A DNA stretch of 64,000 bases. Origin: an uncultured Desulfofustis sp. GTDB taxonomy: Bacteria; Desulfobacterota; Desulfobulbia; Desulfobulbales; Desulfocapsaceae. The notes beneath the pieces are model-generated. The model was not told the origin of the DNA and did no database searches. It saw only the letters and a program-made list of their open reading frames with translations. The position numbers and the translations under genes are program-made. The DNA is taken from positions 29,041-93,040 of the forward strand of contig CAJQNS010000101.1 in the NCBI GenBank assembly GCA_905479735.1, given 5' to 3'. This document shows positions 1-11,186 of this stretch, piece after piece (within the stretch, counting starts at the first letter, position 1; each line of letters begins with the position of its first letter).

Positions 1-689
1 GCAGAACCGTTGGCCATGACCAGAACCATGTCGTTGGTGCTGGTGTCACCATCGACGGTGATACGGTTGAAGGTTCTCTCAACCGAAGCTTTGAGGGCTC
101 GGTTTAGTTCGGGGAAACTTATCTGGGCATCGGTCAAAATGAAGGCCAGCATGGTTGCCATGTTCGGCATGATCATCCCTGATCCCTTGGCCATGCCAAG
201 GAACCTGACTTCCCGGTCGCCGATAACCACTGATTTGGCAACAGTTTTTGCTACCGTATCTGTGGTCATAATCGCCTCTGCAACCTGCTCGAAATTTTCC
301 TCGGAAAGACTGGAGACCAGGGGGGCCATATTATTTTCGAAGGCTTGCACATTGAGCGGCAATCCGATTACACCGGTGGAGGAGACCAGCACCATATCCT
401 CAGGGATCCCAAGGGCCTCGGCTGCCAGCCTGCTGGTTTCTAGAGCTGCCTCCATCCCCTCCCGCCCGGTGCAGGCATTGGCGTTACCGCTGTTCACCAG
501 GAGCGCCTGACAGCGTCCCTGCTTCAATCTGTCAATACTCAGCAGTACCGGTGCGGCTTTTACCTGATTTGTGGTAAAAACACCCGCTGCAACCGCCGGA
601 GTGCGGCTGTAGATCAAGCCCAGGTCGAGTCGATCTCGATATTTGATGCCGGCAGGGACGGCCGCCAAAGAAAAATCTTTTATTATCAT
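1..689 (-). CDS. argJ: Bifunctional ornithine acetyltransferase / N-acetylglutamate synthase ArgJ (C-terminus outside window)
   Basis: About 229 N-terminal residues are present from the ATG at 689; the gene runs off the left edge. ArgJ transfers the acetyl group from N-acetylornithine to glutamate in cyclic arginine synthesis, and some members also use acetyl-CoA. The family signatures are visible: an early VFTTNQVKAAP stretch, NSGNANACTG, STGVIG, and the ATML autoprocessing site, where Thr179 would become the N-terminal nucleophile of the beta chain after self-cleavage. No frameshift is seen. A short separate acetylglutamate synthase is encoded at 8784-9251, so both entry routes to arginine may exist. 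Whether this ArgJ is mono- or bifunctional cannot be decided from the part seen. Confidence 0.93.
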   Translation of the reverse strand, partial: MIIKDFSLAAVPAGIKYRDRLDLGLIYSRTPAVAAGVFTTNQVKAAPVLLSIDRLKQGRCQALLVNSGNANACTGREGMEAALETSRLAAEALGIPEDMVLVSSTGVIGLPLNVQAFENNMAPLVSSLSEENFEQVAEAIMTTDTVAKTVAKSVVIGDREVRFLGMAKGSGMIMPNMATMLAFILTDAQISFPELNRALKASVERTFNRITVDGDTSTNDMVLVMANGS

Positions 690-885
690 GGTGAAATCCA
701 GTATAGTTTCAATATGTCCAGCTACTTGCGTTTATCAATAAGGGCTGTTTGATAGAGCATCTGCACCATCGGACTCCACTTTTCCGACGCTGAAAGACAT
801 ACAGCCTACTATAGGTAACAACCCGATGTTTAACAACATTGAAAACAAAGATCTAGTCATCATCCAGCCGATTTCATGAGAGTTT

Positions 886-2391
886 ATGACTGAAGAACAA
901 GTACACTGGTTTTTTAATATTTATCCAACCATTGTACTGCTCACCGACCTGACTATCAGATTCGGTCTGTCTTTTCGGGTAATAATGCGTAAAAGACCTC
1001 ATGGCGTTACCTTCGCCTGGCTGATTATCATCCTGCTCATACCATTTCTCGGTGCTATCGCCTATCTTTTCGTGGGAGAAAACCGCATTTCAGACAAACG
1101 TATTGCCCGCTCTCGACAAAGCCAGGATTATTATCAATACTGGCTTAACACCTTGAAAAACAGGTCACCTGTCAACTGGGACGATATGGTTGATACCTGC
1201 CTGCCTCTGCACAACCAGGCTGAGCAACTCATAGGTATTCCTGCTCTGGCAGGCAACCAGCTTGAACTGATCGAGACACCTGACGATATTCTTGACGCCA
1301 TCGTCGATGATATAAAGCAGGCCCGTTCCAGCTGTCATCTGCAATTTTATATCTGGCAGGAAGGAGGCAAAGTCACCGAAATTGAAAACGCGCTATGTGA
1401 AGCTGCAGCAAGAGGAGTCACCTGCCGAATACTGGTTGATTCCATTGGCAGTCAGGATTTCCTCAAGAGTGAACGGAAAAAAGCTTTGCTGGAAGTCGGA
1501 ATCAAGATCCGGGAAGCGTTGCCTGCCGGACTGATCAGAGCGCTTTTCGCCCGCATAGATATACGCAACCACCGTAAAATCGTGGTCATTGATGGGGAAA
1601 TAGCCTATACCGGCAGCCAGAATATGGTTGACCCCCGCTACTTCAAACAGGATTCGGGCGTCGGCCAGTGGATCGACGTAATGGTCAGGGTAACCGGGCC
1701 TGTGGTCGAAAGCCTGGCCGGGACTTTCACCAGCGACTGGTATCTGGATTCTGATGAGCAATTTATCCAAAGCCTCGAAGGCGAGGATACCTTTGAAAGT
1801 ATCCGTCAGACTTTTGATGTGCACATTCTTGAAAAGGCCGGTGAGACCCCGGTTCAACTCGTTCCGTCTGGTCCCGGATTGGTTCCCGAGGCCATTCATT
1901 CACTGCTGCTGACGACCATTTATTCAGCCCGGGACGAACTGGTATTGACCACCCCCTATTTCGTCCCTGACGAACCCCTGTTGACCGCCCTTAAGTCGGC
2001 GGCCCAGCGAGGCGTGAATGTGACCCTGATTGTTCCGCAGAAAAACGATTCGAAACTTGTCCACCACGCCAGTCGCGCCCACTACTACGAACTGGTGAAA
2101 TCCGGTGTCAGGGTCATGCTCTTCAACGGTGGTCTGCTTCATTCAAAAACCATTACCGTAGATCGCGAATTTTCGCTCTTTGGTTCGGTCAATCTCGATA
2201 TGCGCAGCTTCTGGCTAAACTTCGAGGCTACCCTGTTCATCTACGACCGTGATTTTGCCAACCGGGTCCGTACCATTCAGGCCCATTACGAGGATCAAGC
2301 CGTAGATGCTGAAATTTCTGAAATAGAGAGCAGAGCGGTGATCAACCGATTCAAGGAAAATATCGCGCTGTTGATAGGGCCATTGCTCTGA
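886..2391 (+). CDS. cls: Cardiolipin synthase (phospholipase D family)
   Basis: A 501-residue inner-membrane enzyme that condenses two phosphatidylglycerols to cardiolipin and glycerol. Two hydrophobic segments at the N-terminus (about residues 10-27 and 40-63) anchor it. Two HKD motifs (HxKx4D) follow, HRKIVVID near residue 230 and HSKTITVD near residue 420, each followed by the usual GSxN element. Both catalytic sites are therefore intact, as in bacterial Cls. The length is typical. The ATG at 886 has a short GAGAG Shine-Dalgarno. The next gene starts 31 bp downstream on the same strand. Confidence 0.93.
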   Translation: MTEEQVHWFFNIYPTIVLLTDLTIRFGLSFRVIMRKRPHGVTFAWLIIILLIPFLGAIAYLFVGENRISDKRIARSRQSQDYYQYWLNTLKNRSPVNWDDMVDTCLPLHNQAEQLIGIPALAGNQLELIETPDDILDAIVDDIKQARSSCHLQFYIWQEGGKVTEIENALCEAAARGVTCRILVDSIGSQDFLKSERKKALLEVGIKIREALPAGLIRALFARIDIRNHRKIVVIDGEIAYTGSQNMVDPRYFKQDSGVGQWIDVMVRVTGPVVESLAGTFTSDWYLDSDEQFIQSLEGEDTFESIRQTFDVHILEKAGETPVQLVPSGPGLVPEAIHSLLLTTIYSARDELVLTTPYFVPDEPLLTALKSAAQRGVNVTLIVPQKNDSKLVHHASRAHYYELVKSGVRVMLFNGGLLHSKTITVDREFSLFGSVNLDMRSFWLNFEATLFIYDRDFANRVRTIQAHYEDQAVDAEISEIESRAVINRFKENIALLIGPLL

Positions 2392-2422
2392 TCAATAGAG
2401 ATGGCTAATCAAGTCCGAGACC

Positions 2423-3163
2423 ATGCGCATCCTACTCATTTCCGATATTCATGCTAATTTCGTGGCGCTTGAGGCGGTAGCCAGACGCTTCGACCCGAAA
2501 AGTTTCGATCTGATCCTCAACGGTGGTGACACGCTGGTCTACGGTCCTTTTCCAAACCAGACCATAGACTGGCTTAGAAATTACAAGGTTCTTTCGATTC
2601 TGGGTAATACCGATCGCCACGTAATCACCCTCCTCCAGGGGAATACTTTCAAGAAACCCCGCAAAGCCGAAAAGCGGATCATGTATGGCTGGACCACTGC
2701 TGAACTCAGCAACGACAATCGCCTCTGGCTGCTTGAACAACCGTTATCAAGGACCATCGAGATACCCTTCGCCCAGGAGAAAAGAAATCGACAGTCGAAT
2801 CTGGCCATGTATCACGGCAGCCCAGCCGATCCGGATGAGTTTCTTTTTCCGGCTACTCCAATTTGTCGACTTCTTGAGTTGTCGAAACTGGTGGCTTCTC
2901 CCCTGGTTACCATCGGCCACAGCCACCAGCAGTTTAATATTCAGGCTGGTGGAGTTAATTTCATTAATCCCGGCAGCACTGGCAGGATGTTCGACGGTAA
3001 AATCAGCGGGGGCTGTGCGGTGATTACGGTGGCAAAGAACAAGCTCAACATAGAGCTTCATCGCATCAGCTTTTCCGCCTCAGCCGTTGCTGCTGAAATC
3101 AAAAAGCACCGATTACCTCCCCTCTATGCAGAGATGTATCTTCGGGGCCGAAAACTCAATTAA
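2423..3163 (+). CDS. Metallophosphoesterase, YfcE/MJ0936-like
   Basis: A 246-residue single-domain calcineurin-like phosphoesterase. The metal-binding blocks occur in order: SDIHAN (D-x-H) at the N-terminus, GGD with the following tyrosine-rich stretch, GNTDRH (GNxD/H), a mid-protein HGSP, and GHSHQQF (GHTH type) near residue 170, followed by the conserved NPGS turn. These residues bind two divalent metals. Family members include phosphodiesterases and protein phosphatases; the substrate cannot be told. There is no signal peptide, so it is cytoplasmic. It may be co-transcribed with cls upstream. Confidence 0.85.
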   Translation: MRILLISDIHANFVALEAVARRFDPKSFDLILNGGDTLVYGPFPNQTIDWLRNYKVLSILGNTDRHVITLLQGNTFKKPRKAEKRIMYGWTTAELSNDNRLWLLEQPLSRTIEIPFAQEKRNRQSNLAMYHGSPADPDEFLFPATPICRLLELSKLVASPLVTIGHSHQQFNIQAGGVNFINPGSTGRMFDGKISGGCAVITVAKNKLNIELHRISFSASAVAAEIKKHRLPPLYAEMYLRGRKLN

Positions 3164-3274
3164 TAGTAATTATCATTTGCCTTGATTGACTGACCTCTGT
3201 TAGATTCTAGTTAATTTCTATTGCGGATTCCAATTGAACGATTGACCCTTTCCCCTCTACTATGGAGCCAAACC

Positions 3275-4186
3275 ATGGGTGACAGCGGCAAAAAAGAGAA
3301 AAAATCGAGAAGCGTAAAGAGTGACACAAAGCTCCAGGAACTGACCGCTCTGCGCAATATCGATGCCAAGGATAGCAAGGATCGAACGGCCATCTGGATC
3401 AAGAATTGGCACCTGGCCTACGAATACGAACTGAGGCGGCTTCAGGTCGAGCTGATGAAACTCCAGCAGACAATGAAAGACCAGGGTGCGAGGCTGCTGC
3501 TGATTTTCGAGGGACGTGACGCGGCCGGCAAGGGCGGCACCATCAAAAGATTTATCGCCCACCTCAACCCACGGTATACCAGAGTTACGGCATTGATTAA
3601 GCCCAACGAGACGGAAGGAACCCAGTGGTATTTTCAACGCTACATCAGCCATCTTCCCGCCGACGGCGAGATGGTGTTCTTCGACCGAAGCTGGTACAAC
3701 AGAGCCATGGTTGAACCAGTCATGGGATTCTGTACAGATGAGCAGAACAAACGCTTTCTCAAGGATGTACCGCTGCTTGAGGAGCTCATCGTCAAAGATG
3801 GCATCAAACTATTCAAATTCTACTTCTCTGTTTCCAAGGAAGTTCAAAAAGAGCGGTTCGAATCAAGGCGTGAAGATCCTCTAAAGCAATACAAACTCTC
3901 TCCTGTTGACAACCTGGCTCAGAAATACTGGGATCAATACTCGTTGAGAAAATTTCAGATGTTGCAGGAAACCAACAGGACAATGGCTCCCTGGACCATT
4001 ATCAGATCCGACAACAAGAAACTGGCCCGGATCAACTGCATCCGATACGTTCTGACTCAACTGGATTATGAAGGAAAGCTGCCGGCCAAAGAGCTCAAGC
4101 CAGACCCGGAAATTGTCGTATCGGGCATCGATGAGTTGAGACACATGGAAGAGCATTTGATGAACCCGGATAAGCTCTACGGCTAA
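3275..4186 (+). CDS. ppk2: Polyphosphate kinase 2
   Basis: A 303-residue PPK2-family kinase, which uses polyphosphate to phosphorylate nucleoside (di)phosphates. Walker A is FEGRDAAGKGG, followed by the KPNETEGTQWYFQRY segment, Walker B (VFFDRSWYNRA) and the lid-region arginines (RFESRREDP). The start is placed at the ATG at 3275 because GGAG lies 7 nt upstream; an in-frame TTG at 3221 would add 18 low-complexity residues and has no clear ribosome site. The length fits one-domain PPK2. The gene points toward the P-II-like gene, whose stop lies 36 bp away (convergent). Class I, II or III specificity is not assignable by eye. Confidence 0.9.
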   Translation: MGDSGKKEKKSRSVKSDTKLQELTALRNIDAKDSKDRTAIWIKNWHLAYEYELRRLQVELMKLQQTMKDQGARLLLIFEGRDAAGKGGTIKRFIAHLNPRYTRVTALIKPNETEGTQWYFQRYISHLPADGEMVFFDRSWYNRAMVEPVMGFCTDEQNKRFLKDVPLLEELIVKDGIKLFKFYFSVSKEVQKERFESRREDPLKQYKLSPVDNLAQKYWDQYSLRKFQMLQETNRTMAPWTIIRSDNKKLARINCIRYVLTQLDYEGKLPAKELKPDPEIVVSGIDELRHMEEHLMNPDKLYG

Positions 4187-4222
4187 CGGCACCGTCTACT
4201 GCTTCTAGCTTGCCATTGCCAT

Positions 4223-4558
4223 TCAGGTATCACCGGAACTCATCGCGTTGAGCTGGCTCTCGAGCCCGATCACCTCATCCACCGGCAAAACAAAGGCTAT
4301 TCCTGTGCCGGGTTTATGGAACTCACCGGCTATTCGAATTGCTTCAAGTACCGGTTTCACCAGGTGACTTCCCAACAGAAACATGACGATGTCGGTCTGC
4401 GACTCAAGCGTCAGACCGAAAAAGGTCTTTGCTTCACGTATGCCGGTGCCACGGGCGGGAATTATCGTTGCCCCGGTCGCACCGGCAGCTTTTCCCGCAT
4501 CCACAATCCTGTCGGTATAGTCCGGTTTAACGCTGGCTAGGATCACCTTAAAATTCAT
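4223..4558 (-). CDS. P-II-like small regulatory protein, partner of the DUF1538 genes
   Basis: A 111-residue protein with a P-II/GlnB-like (ferredoxin-like) pattern: MNFKVILASVKP start, a GATGATII segment, a shortened T-loop region (ARGTGIREAKTFFG) and a C-terminal GTGIAFVLPVDEVIGL strand. It lacks the Tyr-containing T-loop of canonical GlnB/GlnK, so uridylylation is not expected. The start is chosen at 4558 because GGAG-rich sequence lies directly upstream within the end of the preceding gene, which it overlaps by 11 bp; a longer reading upstream is an artefact of that overlap. Co-translation with the DUF1538 halves suggests it gates that transporter. The ligand is unknown. Confidence 0.75.
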   Translation of the reverse strand: MNFKVILASVKPDYTDRIVDAGKAAGATGATIIPARGTGIREAKTFFGLTLESQTDIVMFLLGSHLVKPVLEAIRIAGEFHKPGTGIAFVLPVDEVIGLESQLNAMSSGDT

Positions 4559-5348
4559 TTTCTTTCTCCTTTTCTTTACTGCGGGGCTGAAACTTTGCAT
4601 ACCAGGCGGTGAACTGACCGTAAGCCATAACTGCAATAATCGGAAACAGGCTGGCAAAAGCGATGAGGCCGAAGCCGTCCAGGGCCGGATCTCTGCCCGG
4701 AACAGTCTTGGCGAGTCCCAGTCCCAGGGCTGCCACAATGGGGACGGTCACGGTTGAGGTGGTCACTCCACCAGAATCATAGGCAAGTGCAATGATCTGT
4801 TTCGGTGCTAAAAAAGTTTGCACCACCACCACCGCATATCCTGCCAAAATGTAGAGATAAAGCGGCGTCCCTGTGACAATCCTAAAACACCCCAGTCCGA
4901 TCCCGAGAGCCACACCGACGGCCACAACCAAACGCAGCCCCCACTTATTTATCGTGCCAGCAGATACCTCGTTGGCCTTATAGGCAACTGCCATGAGGGA
5001 CGGTTCGGCAATGGTCGTGGCAAAACCGATAGCCGCTCCGAAAAGATATACCCAGCCATATTCTTTCCAGTCGGCCGTCAGATACTCAACACCGATTCCG
5101 ACAATGAAATCCGGGTCTGAAAGTTGCCTGGCCATCGCTTCACCCACTGGAAAGAGTGCTTTTTCAAGGCCGATAAGAAACAGAGTGAGCCCGAGGATCA
5201 CATGGGCGACACCAATTAAGACGCTTCTCAAACGGGGAATCGATCTTCTCAGAACTACAATTTGAAAAAAAACGATCAGGCAGACGATCGGCGCCACGTC
5301 GCCGAGTGTGGTCAGAAATACCTGAAGAAACTCGTAGAAGAATTTCAC
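4548..5348 (-). CDS. DUF1538 membrane protein, second subunit (UmpAB-like antiporter half)
   Basis: A 266-residue polytopic protein with about seven hydrophobic segments and the DUF1538 signatures: GEAMARQL after a transmembrane hairpin, [12 protein letters not shown], and [19 protein letters not shown] followed by [15 protein letters not shown]. It resembles the gene 7 bp upstream over its full length, so the two are a paralogous pair. DUF1538 pairs have been described as two-component Na+(K+)/H+ antiporters (UmpAB); that function is carried over by family, not shown here. The charged KEKEKENEF tail overlaps the start of the P-II-like gene. The start at 5348 gives a short amphipathic lead before the first membrane segment. 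Confidence 0.8.
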   Translation of the reverse strand: MKFFYEFLQVFLTTLGDVAPIVCLIVFFQIVVLRRSIPRLRSVLIGVAHVILGLTLFLIGLEKALFPVGEAMARQLSDPDFIVGIGVEYLTADWKEYGWVYLFGAAIGFATTIAEPSLMAVAYKANEVSAGTINKWGLRLVVAVGVALGIGLGCFRIVTGTPLYLYILAGYAVVVVQTFLAPKQIIALAYDSGGVTTSTVTVPIVAALGLGLAKTVPGRDPALDGFGLIAFASLFPIIAVMAYGQFTAWYAKFQPRSKEKEKENEF

Positions 5349-5355
5349 ATTCGTC

Positions 5356-6119
5356 TCAGTGGTAGATGATGATGCCGTAGGCCATCACAAAAATCATCGG
5401 AAAAAGACTGGCAAAGGCGATCAGGCCAAAGCCATCGATAAGGGGATTACGTCCCCTGATAATGGTGGCCAAACCAACACCCAAAGCCGTCACCAAAGGC
5501 ACTGTTACCGTTGAGGTGGTGACGCCCCCTGCATCATAGGCGATGCCGATGATCTCCCTGGGGGCAAATGGGGTTATAGCCATGACACAGCAGTAGCCGC
5601 CAATTATCAGGTAGTGGAGAGGTATTCCTTTCAATATCCTGAAGACGCCGACAACAACGGCCAGGCCGACGGAGACGGCAACGGAGATCCTCAGTCCGTT
5701 GCTGTAGGAGTCAAGCGAATCTTGGGCGGGATCGATCAGATTGGAGGCTGCAGCGATGGCAGCAGATTTGTCGGCGACGGCGATAAGAGACGGCTCAGCA
5801 ATGGTGGTGGTAAAACCGAGTCCGAAAGAAAAGAGCAGCAGCCAGATAATTGAGCCCTTTCGGGCCAGGGCATCGGCTAGAGTCTCGCCTATGGGAAACA
5901 GGCCGGTCTCCAGGCCCTGGATGAAAAAACTCAGACCGACCACCACAAGCGCAAAACCAAAAAGGATGTCCGCAATCGCCGGAAGTGGCTGTTTGATGAC
6001 CGCCACCTGGAAAAAGACAATAACCACGACAATCGGGAGCAGATCCATGACTGCGCCTCGAAGCCTTTGGGCGGCGGCGCTCAGCAGTTGGAATGTTGCC
6101 CTGGATGTCGTGCTCCTGT

Positions 6120-6123
<4 letters not shown>
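5356..6123 (-). CDS. DUF1538 membrane protein, first subunit (UmpAB-like antiporter half)
   Basis: A 255-residue polytopic paralogue of the next gene, carrying the same [14 protein letters not shown] and [19 protein letters not shown] signatures and the [16 protein letters not shown] ending. A TTG start at 6123 overlaps the secA stop (TTGA arrangement). An ATG at 6048 with GAGG 7 nt upstream would remove 25 residues; alignment to its partner supports some sequence before that ATG, so the start is uncertain. The two halves are separate genes here, whereas many DUF1538 proteins carry both copies in one chain. Both subunits are expected to be needed for transport. Confidence 0.78.
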
Positions 6124-8669
<2,546 letters not shown>

Positions 8670-8783
8670 CGTAACCGGATAGTTGAGTATTGAAAAAAAG
8701 GGCAATGACGACCGGCATAGTAAACACGATCCATCATTTTCGCAATGATCACTGGCAGATCAGGAGCCAGAGAACAGTGGCTC

Positions 8784-9251
8784 CTAGACGGCGGATTGTG
8801 GAACTTGAAACATTAATGCTTCTTCGTCACAGTCAGGAAACATTGCACAATGGATACAGTCAGACCAGATTTTGTGAGGCAGTTCACGTTTGTCGATATC
8901 CTCGAACCCCAGCTTCCTGAAAAATCCGGGCTGATAAGTCAGGGTGAATACCCTGGAAATGCCATATTCCGCCGCCTCAGTGAGACAGGTCTTGACGAGG
9001 CTGGAGCCGACACCCCGGCCCTGGCCACCTTCCAGCACCGCCAGTGAACGTACCTCGGCAAGATTATCCCAGCAGATATGCAGAGAACAGACTCCAGCTA
9101 TGGTTTTACCGTCCTCATCCCAGACCGAAAAATCCCGTAAATGGTCATAAAGAGAACTGATCGAGCGCCCCAAGAGCAATTTCTTATCAGCGTATTCCTG
9201 CAATAGGCCGTGGATCTGCCGCACATCATCCATTCGAGCTTTTCGTATCAT
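8784..9251 (-). CDS. argA: Short N-acetylglutamate synthase-type GNAT acetyltransferase
   Basis: A 155-residue GNAT protein. The acetyl-CoA-binding motif A is EVRSLAVLEGGQGRGVGSSLV (Q-x-x-G-x-G core). The C-terminus has the paired cysteine block WSDCIHCAMFPDCDE, characteristic of the short stand-alone acetylglutamate synthases of Geobacter- and Desulfo-type bacteria, which lack the amino-acid kinase domain. It would supply N-acetylglutamate to start arginine synthesis; argJ at the window start belongs to the same pathway. The start is taken at the ATG at 9251, matching the usual MIRKAR opening; an upstream start at 9284 is open. Placed 36 bp after a small membrane-protein gene in the argS run. 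Confidence 0.75.
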   Translation of the reverse strand: MIRKARMDDVRQIHGLLQEYADKKLLLGRSISSLYDHLRDFSVWDEDGKTIAGVCSLHICWDNLAEVRSLAVLEGGQGRGVGSSLVKTCLTEAAEYGISRVFTLTYQPGFFRKLGFEDIDKRELPHKIWSDCIHCAMFPDCDEEALMFQVPQSAV

Positions 9252-9286
9252 CGTTGCCCAATATTCTATTGACCGCCCGAGCAAAC

Positions 9287-9526
9287 CTAAGGCTTTATCT
9301 TTTTTTTCTCTTCCAGATGAATCACGGGTTGTTCCTGCTGAACAGACCCGGCTTTAAACCCGGTGACTACAGGATCAGAAGGTTTCAACAGGCTTTGACC
9401 AGCCCACACCCCAAAGATGAACATCCACAGAAATATACAAAAGCAGACAATTCCAATCGACCCGATACCGCTGCGGGACAGTTCGAATTTTACCTTGGTT
9501 TTCTGCCTTTTCTTCCGGGTTGCCAT
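9287..9526 (-). CDS. Small membrane-anchored protein next to argS
   Basis: 79 residues: a basic N-terminus (ATRKKRQKTKVKF), one transmembrane helix (about residues 20-45, rich in Ile, Phe and Trp, ending GVWAGQSLL) and a short lysine-rich extracytoplasmic tail. It resembles the N-terminal anchor of SPOR/FtsN-like proteins that sit behind argS in related bacteria, but no SPOR domain follows; the reading frame closes with TAG. It may be a shortened descendant or a distinct small protein. It starts 1 bp after the argS stop, so it is translationally linked. Confidence 0.6.
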   Translation of the reverse strand: MATRKKRQKTKVKFELSRSGIGSIGIVCFCIFLWMFIFGVWAGQSLLKPSDPVVTGFKAGSVQQEQPVIHLEEKKKIKP

Positions 9527-9527
9527 T

Positions 9528-11186
9528 TCACATCTTTTCGGGTGCGCTCAGCCCCACTAATTTCAATCCGTTTCCAAACACGGTTCGCAAGCCACTTATC
9601 AGGCACAGTCGGCTTCTGCTGAGCGCACTATCGTCTGAAATAACTTTGTGCTTGTTATAATAGCTGTGGAACAGGCCGGCAAGTTCCATTAAATAAAATA
9701 TCACTCGGTAGGGCTCGAGATCCATGGCACAGCTTTCAATCAGGGTCGGAAACGATCCCATCTGTTTGAGCAACCCGACTTCTTCGGGTTCCACTAAAAG
9801 AGACAGATCGGCATCTGCTGTTGTCGGCAACGCAACTCCTTTTTCGACAGCTTGGCGCACAATTGAACAAACCCGGGCATGAGCGTACTGCACATAATAG
9901 ACCGGGTTTTCCTGACTTTCCTTGGTGGCCAGGTCCAGATCGAATTCGAGCTGGCTGTCTGGTTTGCGCATCATGAAAAAGAACCGGGCCGCATCGACGC
10001 CCACTTCGTCAAGCAATTCATCTACGGTTATGAAGTTGGCTTTTCGGGTGGACATTTTCACCTGCTTGCCGTCCCGCATCAGGGTCACGAACTGGTGCAG
10101 TACTACGGTGATTTTCGATGAATCATAACCCAGCGCTTCCACTCCGGCCCTCACGTCGGGCACGGTAGCGATATGATCTGAGCCGAAAATATCCACCAGC
10201 CAGTCGAAGTTGCGTCTAAATTTCTCTCGGTGATAGGCTATGTCCGGCAGCCGATAGGTCGGTTCACCGCTGCTCTTGATAATTACCCTGTCTTTTTCCT
10301 GACCGAGTTCGGTGGTCTTGAACCAGGTGGCTCCATCCTTTTCGTACACCAGTCCCTTATCAGTAAGCTCTTTGATCACCGAATCCACATGTCCGTTCTC
10401 GTAAAGCGACTGTTCGTTATAGTAGTTGTCGAAGGTGATACCCATCCGCTTCAGGGTGGTGGAGATGTCTTCGAAAATTGTCCGTTCGGCCGCCTGCTTG
10501 AAGGGATCAACAGATTCACAGTCAGCCAGAGATTGATCTTCTGTTTCGACCAGTTTCCTAGCGATATCGTAGATGTACTCTCCCTGATATCCGTCTTCGG
10601 GAAACTCATGATCGCGGCCGATTAACTCCAGGTAGCGCGCTCGGACAGATTCGCCAAGCACCCGCATCTGCCTGCCGGCATCATTGTAATAATACTCCCT
10701 ATACACATCGTGGCCCGTTGCTTCGAGCAGCCGGGCGATGCCATCACCCAGGATCGCCTGGCGGCCATGGCCGATCGACAGTGGTCCGGTCGGATTGGCG
10801 CTGACAAATTCGACCATGACCCGCCTGTTTCCACCGAAATCTGACCTTCCATACGATTCCTGCTGGTCGTCGATCTCTTTGAGCAGTTGCTGCCAGACCG
10901 ATTCTTTTATGGTCACATTGACAAAGCCGGGTCCGGCTATCTCGACTCTTTCGATAAGCTCCTGCACATTTTTGAGTCGTTCTACAACCTGGGCGGCAAT
11001 TTCACGGGGATTTTTCTTTTCGATGCCAGCCAGAACCAAGGCCATGTTGGTGGAGAAATCACCCTGGTTCTCATGCTTGGGAACCTCTACCGTATATTTA
11101 TCTGCAGCAGCATCCGACCATTGGTTTTCACGCACTCCGGCGCGAAAGCAGTCGTCTACGATCTCTTTTAACCGAGTACGAATCAT
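9528..11186 (-). CDS. argS: Arginyl-tRNA synthetase
   Basis: A 552-residue class I aminoacyl-tRNA synthetase charging tRNA-Arg. Domains in order: N-terminal Add-1 domain, Rossmann fold with the HIGH-type motif (PLSIGHGR near residue 135), the conserved YYNDAGRQ segment, a KMSK-type loop (KQVKMSTRK near residue 370) and the all-helical DALR anticodon domain ending APEKM. Length is normal. The start ATG at 11186 overlaps the alr stop by 4 bp (ATGA), indicating translational coupling. Confidence 0.96.
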   Translation of the reverse strand: MIRTRLKEIVDDCFRAGVRENQWSDAAADKYTVEVPKHENQGDFSTNMALVLAGIEKKNPREIAAQVVERLKNVQELIERVEIAGPGFVNVTIKESVWQQLLKEIDDQQESYGRSDFGGNRRVMVEFVSANPTGPLSIGHGRQAILGDGIARLLEATGHDVYREYYYNDAGRQMRVLGESVRARYLELIGRDHEFPEDGYQGEYIYDIARKLVETEDQSLADCESVDPFKQAAERTIFEDISTTLKRMGITFDNYYNEQSLYENGHVDSVIKELTDKGLVYEKDGATWFKTTELGQEKDRVIIKSSGEPTYRLPDIAYHREKFRRNFDWLVDIFGSDHIATVPDVRAGVEALGYDSSKITVVLHQFVTLMRDGKQVKMSTRKANFITVDELLDEVGVDAARFFFMMRKPDSQLEFDLDLATKESQENPVYYVQYAHARVCSIVRQAVEKGVALPTTADADLSLLVEPEEVGLLKQMGSFPTLIESCAMDLEPYRVIFYLMELAGLFHSYYNKHKVISDDSALSRSRLCLISGLRTVFGNGLKLVGLSAPEKM

